64,000 nucleotides of DNA from Mediterraneibacter hominis (GCF_014287475.1 NZ_JACOPF010000006.1:1-64000), one strand, 5' to 3'. Counted from the stretch's first letter, positions 8,586 through 16,751 are shown. Notes: generated from the letters alone by a model not told the origin. Made by a program: numbers and translations.

Positions 8586-9350
8586 ATGTTTGGCATAAAA
8601 CTAATAAAGGCCGAAAGACTTCGGAGGTTTCTGGTTATTCTGTTTTATCTGGGATTTGCAGTTACAATGATTTATTGTTTTCTACATACTGATAATTCTG
8701 ATGATAAAGTCTTGTACATTCTATTATGTGTGTTTATTCCCTTTGGACTTTGGTATGAAATGATTCGTTATAAATATACAGAGTGTAATGACTATTTACA
8801 CGATAGGTGCTGCCCGAATAAAGTATTACGACTGACTCAGTTTATCTATAAATATGATATTTTTAAAAGATATAAATTACAAACAATGTATTTGGAAGGA
8901 TTTGCACTTATAGATTTAGCACGTACGGAAGATGCAAAGAATTTTATTTTGAAGAGTTTAGATAGACTTGCAGGGACAGGTAAAAAATTAAATTTTGAAT
9001 ATAATTATTTGAATTTTATGTTATGGACTATAGAAAAAGACAAGAAGGAAGTACAAATTTATTATACTTCATTGAAAAAGATTTTTAGCATGAATAAAAA
9101 TAGTAATGAAAATATTTTATCTTTAAAGTATATGGTAGATGGGATTTACTGCTATACAAATAAACAGTATAAAAATGCAAAAATGTTTTTTGATAGAGTG
9201 AAAAGTGAATTACTTGGAAAACATGAGTGTGCATGGTATTATTTCTATTTTTCTAAAATTCTTTTTGAAAACAATGAAGTGAAAAATTCCACACAATATT
9301 TTCTGAAAGCTTGTGAGATGGCCCCGAACATAAAAATATTTACAAAGTAA
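8586..9350 (+). CDS. Membrane-anchored protein with TPR-like helical repeats, unknown function
   Basis: A 254-aa protein that I do not recognise. ATG 8586 has GGGAGG 6 nt upstream; the gene starts just after the regulator's stop codon and is translationally close to it. Residues ~14-34 and ~42-60 are two hydrophobic helices. The rest is helical and rich in Tyr, Phe and Lys, with TPR-like spacing (YTNKQYKNAKMFFDRVK and YYFYFSKILFENNEVKNS). It could be a peripheral scaffold or sensor partner of the SorC regulator. Composition is AT-rich compared with neighbours. No enzyme motif was seen. Confidence 0.6.
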   Translation: MFGIKLIKAERLRRFLVILFYLGFAVTMIYCFLHTDNSDDKVLYILLCVFIPFGLWYEMIRYKYTECNDYLHDRCCPNKVLRLTQFIYKYDIFKRYKLQTMYLEGFALIDLARTEDAKNFILKSLDRLAGTGKKLNFEYNYLNFMLWTIEKDKKEVQIYYTSLKKIFSMNKNSNENILSLKYMVDGIYCYTNKQYKNAKMFFDRVKSELLGKHECAWYYFYFSKILFENNEVKNSTQYFLKACEMAPNIKIFTK

Positions 9351-9376
9351 AAATAAATGAAAAAGGAGGAGAAACT

Positions 9377-9440
9377 ATGGGGGAATCGTAAATTAGAAGT
9401 AATTTTCAAACAGTAATCATGAGAGTCTATTTTTGAAAAT
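9377..9440 (+). promoter_or_regulatory. Leader with a 4-codon ORF and an inverted repeat
   Basis: A strong AAAAGGAGGAG site precedes ATG GGG GAA TCG TAA (9377-9391). Downstream ATTTTCAAA (9402-9410) pairs with TTTGAAAAT (9432-9440), placing a stem just before the AGGAGG of the first DUF169 gene. This may be a translational leader, or the remains of a deleted gene. Confidence 0.35.
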
Positions 9441-9453
9441 AGGAGGAAAAGAA

Positions 9454-10299
9454 ATGTACAAGGTAGAAGACATACACGATTTATCAAAACGTCTATGTAA
9501 AACAGTAGGACTTCCGTATAGCCCGGTAGCGATAAGAGTATACGAGAACGACACAGAGTTACCTTCAAACGTTATGCGGCCTTATCAGGATAAAGGGATT
9601 CATTATGGATATTGTCAGGCTGTATCATTAGTAAAAACAAAGGGCGCAACAATAGCCCTTTCTAAAGAGGACCACTGGTGCTGGAAGCCATTGATGGCAT
9701 TTGGATTAGTTGATGTGGAAAGAAATACAGATGTTTATAAAATTATTTTACGGAACTGTGGGATTGCCTGTCCGGACAGAGCAGATTATTTTTTCCAGAA
9801 TAAATTTCCAATGATGTCTAGAAATGATAATAGAATAATTGTCATGGGGCCTTTGGATAAAGTGGAATTTATTCCTGACGTCATACTGGCATATTGTGAT
9901 TCGAGTATACAGATACGGGATATGATTGCCGGTATTAAACGGCGTACAGGAAAACTCGTAGAATCTGAATTCGATTATATGGATTCTTGTGTTTTTTCAT
10001 TCATGCCAACACATTTTGAAAGAAAATTCCATGTTACTTTTCCAGATCCGGGTGAAACCGGAAGAGCATGTTGTGGAGAGAATGAGGTGATATTATCTAT
10101 ACCTATAGAGAATTTAGAAATGCTTGTAGAGGAATGTGAGGCAAAAAAAAGACATGCGCAAGGGAGAACGCTAAAGCAAGATGGAACAATTAAACCAGAT
10201 TTTCCGCGTCCACAATTTTATAATGAACTTTTTGAAAAATGGGGACTTATGACAGGTGAGGTTTCATGGACTGAAGAACAAAGAGGATATAAAATTTGA
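9454..10299 (+). CDS. DUF169 (COG2043) family protein, copy 1
   Basis: A 281-aa member of the uncharacterised DUF169 family. The start is ATG 9454, preceded by AGGAGG; an upstream in-frame TTG (9433) would place the ribosome site inside the gene. Family signatures are SPVAIRVYENDTELP near the N-terminus, an invariant Cys in YGYCQAV, KEDHWCWKP, and a C-terminal half with VTFPDPGETGRA. The conserved Cys and His residues suggest metal or cofactor binding, but no reaction is established. A paralogue follows 32 bp downstream, so the two may form a heteromer. The location between a SorC regulator and PTS genes suggests a step in the same pathway. Confidence 0.8.
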   Translation: MYKVEDIHDLSKRLCKTVGLPYSPVAIRVYENDTELPSNVMRPYQDKGIHYGYCQAVSLVKTKGATIALSKEDHWCWKPLMAFGLVDVERNTDVYKIILRNCGIACPDRADYFFQNKFPMMSRNDNRIIVMGPLDKVEFIPDVILAYCDSSIQIRDMIAGIKRRTGKLVESEFDYMDSCVFSFMPTHFERKFHVTFPDPGETGRACCGENEVILSIPIENLEMLVEECEAKKRHAQGRTLKQDGTIKPDFPRPQFYNELFEKWGLMTGEVSWTEEQRGYKI

Positions 10300-10331
10300 C
10301 ATGGAACAGAAAAAACAGGAGAAAATAAGGT

Positions 10332-11174
10332 ATGAATGAGGACAGAACAGTAAGCTACAAAAGGGCAGCAGAGCAGATTATGTCAGTACTAGACCTTACA
10401 TTTGTTCCTATGGCAGTAAAGCTGGCAAAAAATGAAGGGGAGATTCCTTTGGAGGCTATTCGTCCATATAGAGATTTAGGCATACATTATGCAGAATGTC
10501 AATGTTTGGCGAAGGCACGAAAGGATGGAAATACATATGCTCTTACTATAGAGGATCACTGGTGTTGGTTTCCGTTAATTTGCTATGGATTTGTAAATGT
10601 AGAAAAGGGAAATAAAGATTATGAAATCGTAATGAACAATCTGGGAATTCCATGTAGAAAGAAACAGGAACTATTTTTTGAGAAGTTTCCTAAAATTCCA
10701 TATGGAAATATTTATGCATATATCGTAGGACCTGCAAAGAATTTGAAATTTGAACCAGATTTATTTTTAATTTACTGTAATAATGCACAGCAGATAAGAG
10801 AACTGGCAGGGGCAGTAAAATATATGACCGGAGATGTATTACATACGGCATTGGACTATGTAGATTCTTGCGGATGGGACATTGTTCCAAGTTATATAAA
10901 AAGAGAATTTAGAGTTACAATTCCAGATCCGGGAGAGATAGAAAGAGCAGAGATAGGAAGTAATGAATTAATTTTTACAGTACCTGCTGAAAAATTTATA
11001 AAAATATGTGAAGTTACAGAAGATAAACATAAGAAAAAGGCAGCGCGACCAGGTTGTAACTGCGGTTTGGTAGGGGATTTCCCACGGCCAGAATTTATTG
11101 CAAATCTGTATAAGGAGTGGGGACTGCAATCCGAGGGGCCTATTTCATGGACAGAAAAACAAAGAGGTTACTAA
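10332..11174 (+). CDS. DUF169 (COG2043) family protein, copy 2
   Basis: A 280-aa paralogue of the preceding gene, aligned along its whole length. Shared blocks include FVPMAVKLAKNEGEIP, YAECQCLAKA, IEDHWCWFP, LDYVDSCGWDIVPS, VTIPDPGEIERAE and the ending ISWTEKQRGY (copy 1: VSWTEEQRGYKI). The Cys of the CQ block and the DHWCW block are kept in both, so neither copy looks decayed. The C-terminal part of this copy adds a Cys pair (PGCNCG, ~residue 237) not seen in copy 1. Probably co-transcribed with copy 1; function unknown. Confidence 0.8.
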   Translation: MNEDRTVSYKRAAEQIMSVLDLTFVPMAVKLAKNEGEIPLEAIRPYRDLGIHYAECQCLAKARKDGNTYALTIEDHWCWFPLICYGFVNVEKGNKDYEIVMNNLGIPCRKKQELFFEKFPKIPYGNIYAYIVGPAKNLKFEPDLFLIYCNNAQQIRELAGAVKYMTGDVLHTALDYVDSCGWDIVPSYIKREFRVTIPDPGEIERAEIGSNELIFTVPAEKFIKICEVTEDKHKKKAARPGCNCGLVGDFPRPEFIANLYKEWGLQSEGPISWTEKQRGY

Positions 11175-11208
11175 AGAAAATAATAAGGGACAAGGTGTGC
11201 TCATAATT

Positions 11209-11283
11209 GCACATATGTGCGCGAAAATCAATTGTTCCATTAGGTGTTAGTTTATTGAAGTAAATTTTTTATTATGCTATTTT
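11209..11283 (+). promoter_or_regulatory. Candidate SorC site and promoter of the PTS operon
   Basis: The perfect palindrome GCACATATGTGC (11209-11220) repeats the core of the SorC-side operator (GCACATATGTG at 7504-7514). About 35 bp downstream are TTGAAG (11255-11260), 17 bp, TATTTT (11278-11283). The position upstream of a weak promoter would suit an activator site. Confidence 0.45.
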
Positions 11284-11394
11284 AAATACAAGACATTTCA
11301 TGCATTTTGACGATTTTAATAATATATCTGGCCAGAGAATTGTTGAAAGTGTATGAGTTTGGGAAACTAGTGTTAAATAGTGAGGAGGATGAAA

Positions 11395-12894
11395 ATGCTA
11401 GATATATTAAATACCTGTTGGACATGGTTTACAACAAATATTTTTACACAAACCGCACAGTTTATGGCTTTGTTAGTATTGATTGGCTTATTGATTGCCA
11501 AAAAGACATGGTATGAAGCTGTAGCCGGTATGCTGAAAGCATATATAGGATATTCTGTGTTTAATATTGCATCTAATGGGATGACATCCACATTCCGGCC
11601 GATTCTTCTTGGAATTCGAGATGCGTTTAATTTGAATGCCACAGTGTCAGATCCCTATTATGGAATGGCGACAATCAATGCAACGATTCTGCCAGATCTG
11701 GGAAGAACAGCGAGTCTTACAGCCTTGGCTATGCTATTTGGCTTTTTGCTTTCAATTCTTCTGGCATTACTTGGGAAAATAACAAAGATACGAACCTTGA
11801 ATGTCGCGGGCAACTGCCTGAATGCCTTTGCTATTATCCAGGTTTGTGCTATTGCAATGTGCTGTCCATGGATGAGTGATATGGAAGTCATAATAGCAGG
11901 CTCCATTTTTACAGCAGTTACAAACAGTGTATATTCTAACTGTACCGTTGTAGCAGCACAGTCCCTTACAGATGGAGCAGGGATGACGGTAGGACATTCA
12001 CAGAATTTAATGGATGCGTTTGCATACTGGCTGGGTGACAGGATGGCAAGGAAGGCAGAAAAAAAAGGGAAAAAGATTAAATACTATGATGACTTAAATT
12101 TACCTGGATGGCTTTCTATTTTTAATGACATTTATGTTTCAGCAGCAATTGTTATGTTTGCGTTTTTTGGGATTATTATTGCCGCGATTGGTCCGGATAA
12201 ACTGGCGCTAATTGAAGGAAGCGGATATACAGCAGGGGCGAGTTTTGCTATGTATTTGTTTACAACAACAATGAAGTTTCCTATTTATATGGTGGTTTTG
12301 ACAACAGGTCTGCGAATGTTTGTGTCAGAACTTACAGTTGCATTTAACTATATTTCTGAAAAAGTACTTCATGGGACATTACCGGCAGTTGATTGTGCAT
12401 GTTTTTATGGTTTTGTAACAAACCCGAATGTTTTAACAGCAGGTTTTTTGATTGGGTCTCTAACAATGATTTCCTGTACAATTATAGGAGCAGTTGCTGG
12501 AATTCCGTTTGTATTAATTATGGGATTTATTCCGATGTTTTTTGATAATGCAACAGTTGCATGTTTTGCACATTGTAGAGGTGGAATTAAATGTCAGGTT
12601 ATTTGTAATGTAATTACGGGTATTATTGATGTTTTCTTAGGAGGACTTGGATGCTACATTATGGGATTCACAGCTTATGGAGGAGCAGGGATGAATGTAG
12701 ATTCGGCTGCAACGTTTCCTGTTTTTGGAGTGATGTGGAAAGAAATGGGATGGATTGGATTTGGAATTATAATAGTGGCTCTGTTGGCAATTCCTCAGAT
12801 TATGTATTTCAAAAATAAAGAAACATATTGGCTGGCAGCTCACGATTGGGAGAAATATAAAGAAATTAAATATGGAAATCAGGCAGTAGATTAA
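11395..12894 (+). CDS. PTS sugar transporter subunit IIC, ascorbate (UlaA) type
   Basis: A 499-aa polytopic membrane protein of the PTS AG (ascorbate-galactitol) superfamily. The N-terminus (WTWFTTNIFTQTAQFMALLV then LIGLLIAKK) and the amphipathic segment VAGMLKAYIGYSVFNIAS match UlaA-like IIC proteins. The long FCHCRGG-like loop (ACFAHCRGGIKCQV) is near the C-terminal domain. ATG 11395 is chosen because AGGAGG lies 6 nt upstream; a GTG at 11380 would include that site. Slightly longer than E. coli UlaA (~465 aa). With the following IIB and IIA it forms a complete importer that phosphorylates its substrate. Ascorbate itself is not certain. Confidence 0.85.
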   Translation: MLDILNTCWTWFTTNIFTQTAQFMALLVLIGLLIAKKTWYEAVAGMLKAYIGYSVFNIASNGMTSTFRPILLGIRDAFNLNATVSDPYYGMATINATILPDLGRTASLTALAMLFGFLLSILLALLGKITKIRTLNVAGNCLNAFAIIQVCAIAMCCPWMSDMEVIIAGSIFTAVTNSVYSNCTVVAAQSLTDGAGMTVGHSQNLMDAFAYWLGDRMARKAEKKGKKIKYYDDLNLPGWLSIFNDIYVSAAIVMFAFFGIIIAAIGPDKLALIEGSGYTAGASFAMYLFTTTMKFPIYMVVLTTGLRMFVSELTVAFNYISEKVLHGTLPAVDCACFYGFVTNPNVLTAGFLIGSLTMISCTIIGAVAGIPFVLIMGFIPMFFDNATVACFAHCRGGIKCQVICNVITGIIDVFLGGLGCYIMGFTAYGGAGMNVDSAATFPVFGVMWKEMGWIGFGIIIVALLAIPQIMYFKNKETYWLAAHDWEKYKEIKYGNQAVD

Positions 12895-12911
12895 TTATTG
12901 GAGGAAGAATT

Positions 12912-13241
12912 ATGGCATTAAAGAAAGGAACAACTATTAAAGTCCTGGCAGTTTGTGGCGCGGGAATGGGTACTTGTGCTTTTATAAAAACAAATGTACA
13001 AAATGCATTAAAACAACATGGAATACAGGCAATTGTAGATGTTGAGGTGGCGGCGAATATAAATAATACAACGATACATAGGTGTGATGTGATTTTTACA
13101 AGTAAAAATATAGCAGAAGGTAAATTAGCAAAAGTAGTTGCAAGTGGAGAGGTTCCAGTTATAGCACTTTTGAATATTATGTCTAAGCAAGAGTATAAAG
13201 AAAAAATAGAGAAAGATTTGCTTCCACTATTTACTGAGTAA
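12912..13241 (+). CDS. PTS sugar transporter subunit IIB (UlaB type)
   Basis: A 109-aa cytoplasmic IIB phosphocarrier. The N-terminal beta-strand and P-loop read VLAVCGAGMGTCAF (residues ~12-25); the first Cys is the phosphorylated residue in the lactose/ascorbate/galactitol-type IIB fold. RBS GGAGGAAG 6 nt upstream, 17 bp after IIC. It receives phosphate from the IIA encoded at 13569 and passes it to the sugar carried by IIC. Size agrees with the ~100-aa family. Confidence 0.88.
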   Translation: MALKKGTTIKVLAVCGAGMGTCAFIKTNVQNALKQHGIQAIVDVEVAANINNTTIHRCDVIFTSKNIAEGKLAKVVASGEVPVIALLNIMSKQEYKEKIEKDLLPLFTE

Positions 13242-13247
13242 TATTGG

Positions 13248-13274
13248 GCAGCTCTGTAGCTTTTACAGAGCTGC
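13248..13274 (+). other. Intercistronic stem-loop after PTS IIB
   Basis: GCAGCTCTGT (13248-13257) pairs perfectly with ACAGAGCTGC (13265-13274), 7-nt loop, no U-tract. It is a candidate mRNA-stability or processing stem separating IIC/IIB from the downstream genes. Confidence 0.6.
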
Positions 13275-13310
13275 TTAACAGCACAGACGTAATGGGAAGA
13301 GGTGATAAAA

Positions 13311-13544
13311 ATGGAGTGGAAACTCGCAAAGATTGTGCGTAATAGAGAATACAAAATAAGGGGTATAAATTTATTTGATTGTGAATGGAAAGTAGAGGGA
13401 ACGATACAGTTAAAGGATGTTGCACATGCGATGAAAAGAGAGTTTGATGTATGTACAGCCGATATAAATGGAGACACATTCAAATTTGCAGTGTGTGAAA
13501 TTGCGAAAGATGTGTTTAACTTTTATATACCTAATGAAATATAA
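13311..13544 (+). CDS. Small protein of unknown function inside the PTS operon
   Basis: A 77-aa protein that I do not recognise. ATG 13311 has AGAGGTG 6 nt upstream. It is between IIB and IIA, with 24 bp to the IIA start, so operon membership is firm. It has no membrane segment or signal peptide and no repeated Cys motif. It contains two VC dipeptides (FDVCTADI, FAVCEIA) and predicted beta strands, which would suit a small alpha/beta accessory domain. The conserved operon position suggests a PTS accessory or a pathway subunit; this is inference only. Confidence 0.6.
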   Translation: MEWKLAKIVRNREYKIRGINLFDCEWKVEGTIQLKDVAHAMKREFDVCTADINGDTFKFAVCEIAKDVFNFYIPNEI

Positions 13545-13568
13545 TTTAATATGATAGAAAGGCTAAAA

Positions 13569-14024
13569 ATGAATACGCGATTTTTAAGAGAATTATATGA
13601 AAAAGGATATTTTTCTATTTATGAAAAATTTGATGATTGGCATGATGCGATTCGTGCATGTATAAAACCACTGGTAAATAGCGGTGCAGTAAAAGAGACC
13701 TATGCGCAAAGTATATTTGATTCGGTAGAGGAATACGGTCCTTATATTTGTATAGCGCCGGATATTTGTCTTCCACATGCCATGAATAGTGGAAATGTAA
13801 ATGAAAATGCAATTTGTTTTATGAAATGTAATACGCCGGTTGTCTTTGATGGGGAGGAAAACCATCAGTCACGAGTATTCTTTGCTCTTGCAGCTAATAG
13901 TTCAGAGGAACACTTAGACAACATGAAACAGTTAATGGAAATGTTAGAACAAGAAGAATTGGTGGAGGCACTTATTAATGCTAAAACAGAGGAAGAATAT
14001 AGACGGATTATTTACGGAAGCTAA
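13569..14024 (+). CDS. PTS sugar transporter subunit IIA (UlaC/mannitol-fructose type)
   Basis: A 151-aa IIA of the PTS_EIIA_2 family. The phosphorylated histidine is in ICLPHAMN (~residue 70). ATG 13569 has GAAAGG 7 nt upstream; the earlier in-frame ATG (13551) lacks a site. It accepts phosphate from HPr and passes it to the IIB at 12912. It is the last gene before the terminator at 14132. Length agrees with UlaC (~154 aa). Confidence 0.87.
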   Translation: MNTRFLRELYEKGYFSIYEKFDDWHDAIRACIKPLVNSGAVKETYAQSIFDSVEEYGPYICIAPDICLPHAMNSGNVNENAICFMKCNTPVVFDGEENHQSRVFFALAANSSEEHLDNMKQLMEMLEQEELVEALINAKTEEEYRRIIYGS

Positions 14025-14131
14025 AAATATAACCTTTAAAAGAGGTAATACATACTAGTATCAGAGATGATAGGTATACTGGGAAAGAATATCTGTTTAG
14101 TCATAGCTTAATGGGGATTCTTTGACAGTCT

Positions 14132-14156
14132 GAGGGGATAGGATCCCCTCTTTTTT
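14132..14156 (+). terminator. Intrinsic terminator downstream of the PTS operon
   Basis: GAGGGGAT (14132-14139), loop AGG, ATCCCCTC (14143-14150), T6 at 14151-14156. It is 108 bp past the IIA stop, so it could also belong to the edge of the IS91-like element. Confidence 0.82.
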
Positions 14157-14235
14157 AATATTAGGAAAGTTCTCCCTTTTAGAAAAAGAGAAAAAATAGT
14201 CCACTTGAAAAAATGGGCATGGGAAATAGACGATA

Positions 14236-14424
14236 TTAGAAAAGATAAAAATCTTCTTCTTCAAAATCGTCATCGTCATCAAATTCATGTAGAAAATAAT
14301 CCATATCCAGAAGGTCACTGTCGCTCATGTATTTAATATCATAAGGGGTCATACCTTCCGGAGGAGATTCGATGTATTGCTTCCTGAGTTTTTCTGCAAG
14401 TTCATGCTCACTTATGGGTTTCAT
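14236..14424 (-). CDS. Small acidic protein associated with the IS91-like transposase
   Basis: A 62-aa protein overlapping the transposase 3' end by 17 bp. It is strongly acidic at the C-terminus (FDDDDDFEEEDFYLF) and contains the segment PPEGMTPYDIKYMS. I do not recognise a function. The overlap suggests coupled translation with the transposase, so it may be a passenger or regulator of the element. Confidence 0.5.
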   Translation of the reverse strand: MKPISEHELAEKLRKQYIESPPEGMTPYDIKYMSDSDLLDMDYFLHEFDDDDDFEEEDFYLF

Positions 14425-15646
14425 GGGAATACTGCCTCCGTTTCATACTTGATATTCTGATTGTATCACGAATGAAAAGGAGATAAAAGAAATTTACTTT
14501 TAGCAGGAGAACGGGGCAGGTACTTTCGCATTGCTTTTTCGTATAATTCTTGCAGAGAACAGGATGATGGTTGTAGTAAATTTCAAGGAGGAGCATGGTT
14601 TTGCCACATTTAGGACACCTTAAAGGATCGTAGCCGAAAGAGGCTATGATGGAGCTGCGCCATTTGTTGAAGCTAAGGAGAAAAGGACGGGCTTTTTGGG
14701 AAATAGCCCGGAAAAGGAGTTTGTCTGATTCGCGGTGCCTTGCATAAAGACCGTAATAGCGAATGATTTTAAGGTGCTTTTCTGGGATGTGTTGAATCAA
14801 GCGGGAGATAAAGTCTAAGGCAGGGAGTGTTTCAACAATAAGTTTTTCATCCTCATGGCGGTTGTAATGGAAGGTGACGGAATCGCCATTGTAAGCATCA
14901 ATGCGGGAAGTGGCAATGGGAGGGCGGCCGAGATAGCGACCGATATATTTGGAGACAGCATAGGGGTTGCAAAGATAGGATTTGGCATAAACATAAAAGC
15001 CGTTCCTACAGTGTTGATAGCAAAAAGCTTTCATTTTTTTAAAAGAGGGACCGAGTTGGTGATGAAGTACATTGAGGAGTGCGGTACAAAAGGCGCTGCG
15101 CAGAAAAGAGAAGTTGAAATGAGAGAGTTTGCGCCAAAAATTATCGTGACTAAGCCCGCCTTCGGTAACAAGACAATGAATATGTGGATTCTATTTCAGG
15201 TCACGGCCGAAAGTATGAAGGACACAAATAAAACAGGGAGTAAAATTTTTGGATGTATTCACCTTAGAAAATAAGCGGAAGATAACGCTTTGGACTGCGG
15301 AAAAAAGGCAGTTAAGAAGAGAACGGTTGTGGAGGAAGAAAGGGCGTAGCTGCTCAGGGATAGTGAAGACACAATGGCGGTGAGTGCAGGCAAGGAGCTT
15401 AAAAGACATAGAAGTGGTACGGTGGATGGAATACATGTTGCCACAGGAGGGGCAAAAGCGGCTGTGGCAGCGAAAGGGAACAAACTTCCATTCTGCGCAG
15501 TGGGGACAGTGGTACATTGCGCCGCCGAAAGAAGGGTCCCCGCAGTGAATCATTTTTTCAACATTCTCAATAACAGAGATACGGGGATGTAAAATATAAA
15601 TCATTTCTTCATAATGGTCTGCAAAGATAGTTTGTAAGATATTCAT
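14408..15646 (-). pseudogene. IS91-family HUH transposase interrupted by an amber codon
   Basis: One continuous reading frame of ~412 codons is broken only by TAG at 15193-15191. The N-terminal part has the zinc-binding region (HCPHC, CHSRFCPSCG). The part after the stop begins NPHIHCLV, which includes the HUH metal-binding motif, and continues through a Tyr-rich YAVSKYIGRYLGRPP segment to a second Cys motif (CPKCGK). IS91-like proteins normally have WNPHIH at this point, so TGG to TAG at the Trp is the simplest explanation; no frameshift is needed. It is inactive unless the stop is suppressed. A start at 15697 is possible. Confidence 0.85.
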
Positions 15647-15773
15647 AAAACTATTATGAAGGAAAACGTAACAAAAGGAAACCCCTAATTCCCTCAAGAT
15701 TGAGGGGCAGGGGAGTTGAATAGGCGAAGCCTATTTTTTATTTTAGAGTATATAAATGAATTTCAATGGCTTC

Positions 15774-16640
15774 CTAGGCTTTCTTATGGAAAGTTATCTG
15801 ATCTCGATACTTTTTGGGTGAGATACCGCGCCGTGCTTTAAAAGCATTGATAAAGCTGGCAGAAGAACTATAACCTAGAAATTCTGCAATCTCAGATACA
15901 GAGACAGAAGTCGTTCTTAAAATGAGCTTAGCATAGTCAATTTTTGTAATCGAGACAAATTCCAACGGTGAATACCCAGTTTCTTTTTTAAATATATGTG
16001 AAAAATAGTAAGGACTTAAATGTGCATAGTCTGCCAACTGCTGTAGAGTAAAATGCTGTTCTATATGATTTTTAATATATTCAATCGTTTTTGCGGCCAT
16101 ATCTGAATAAGGAGATATAGAGGCAGGGAGTGTATCATTTGAGGATTGTATAAGACATAAAGTACTATATACGACAGAGGAGAGAAACGCATCGGATGCT
16201 TGTTCCTGATAGCATAGCTTCATAATCGGTTCATTGATATTATGATAAATATCACCGGCATTTTTTAGAGTAAAAACAGGTCTTCCATTCTGTTCGATTA
16301 AATGATCTGCCAGATTCGTGGCATATTTTCCATCAAAATGAAAAAACAAAAATTCACAATTATCAGTACAGTAATATTGCTGAGGCTTATAGCAGTTGAG
16401 CAGAACAATGTCGTTAGCGTGAGCAGTATAATGTTTTCCATTATAAATTAGTTCGAGAGAACCATTTATAATAAAAAAGAAAAGAGGCGGCCGTGTTCCC
16501 TCATTTTTAATGTTATATTGTCCATCACACTGGTAGTATCCACAGCTTACCATATAATAATAGTATTTCTTAAAGGTATCAGAAGGGTTAAAAAAGCACA
16601 TATAAGAGCCTTCTTTTACTCCAATTTCTTTCCAAATCAT
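15774..16640 (-). CDS. AraC-family transcriptional regulator
   Basis: A 288-aa regulator with an N-terminal cupin (FFFIINGSLELIYNGKHYTA, residues ~50-75) that would bind a sugar. Two C-terminal HTH motifs of the AraC type follow: TLQQLADYAHLSPYYFSHIF and VSEIAEFLGYSSSASFINAF with the ending GISPKKYR. It is divergent from the ROK kinase/glycyl radical enzyme operon across a 185-bp gap and is the obvious local activator. RBS GAGGGAA 5 nt before ATG. It is not part of the IS element. Confidence 0.87.
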   Translation of the reverse strand: MIWKEIGVKEGSYMCFFNPSDTFKKYYYYMVSCGYYQCDGQYNIKNEGTRPPLFFFIINGSLELIYNGKHYTAHANDIVLLNCYKPQQYYCTDNCEFLFFHFDGKYATNLADHLIEQNGRPVFTLKNAGDIYHNINEPIMKLCYQEQASDAFLSSVVYSTLCLIQSSNDTLPASISPYSDMAAKTIEYIKNHIEQHFTLQQLADYAHLSPYYFSHIFKKETGYSPLEFVSITKIDYAKLILRTTSVSVSEIAEFLGYSSSASFINAFKARRGISPKKYRDQITFHKKA

Positions 16641-16751
16641 AGAATTCCCTCAAACATTTCACTTATTTTTATGAATAGTACTCCTTGAAAACAGTATATC
16701 TATATCAGATAAAAAAAGCAATATGAATAAATTTTTCCGCATTACACAGTA

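Larger units (their letters stand above)
14236..15741 (-). mobile_element. IS91-like element (ends uncertain)
   Basis: The element comprises a defective HUH transposase, a small overlapping downstream ORF, and hairpins on the right flank: CCCTCAA/TTGAGGG at 15691-15706, and AATAGGC-GAA-GCCTATT at 15719-15735 followed by a T run. IS91-family elements have subterminal hairpins rather than terminal inverted repeats, and they make no target duplication, so the boundaries cannot be fixed by inspection. It sits in a gap between the PTS operon and the AraC gene and disrupts no recognisable gene. Confidence 0.65.

Noticed and set aside
11395..12894. Galactitol-type (GatC) rather than ascorbate-type IIC
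   Set aside because: The N-terminal segments, and IIB/IIA of UlaB/UlaC size, fit the ascorbate branch better; the two are related, so substrate is left open.
14855..15592. Plus-strand open frames across the IS91-like region
   Set aside because: They are antisense to the transposase, have no ribosome site and show no protein-like composition.
14408..15697. Transposase broken by a frameshift
   Set aside because: Both halves are in the same frame (the distance is a multiple of three), and translation across the junction gives the expected NPHIH sequence; only one stop codon is needed.
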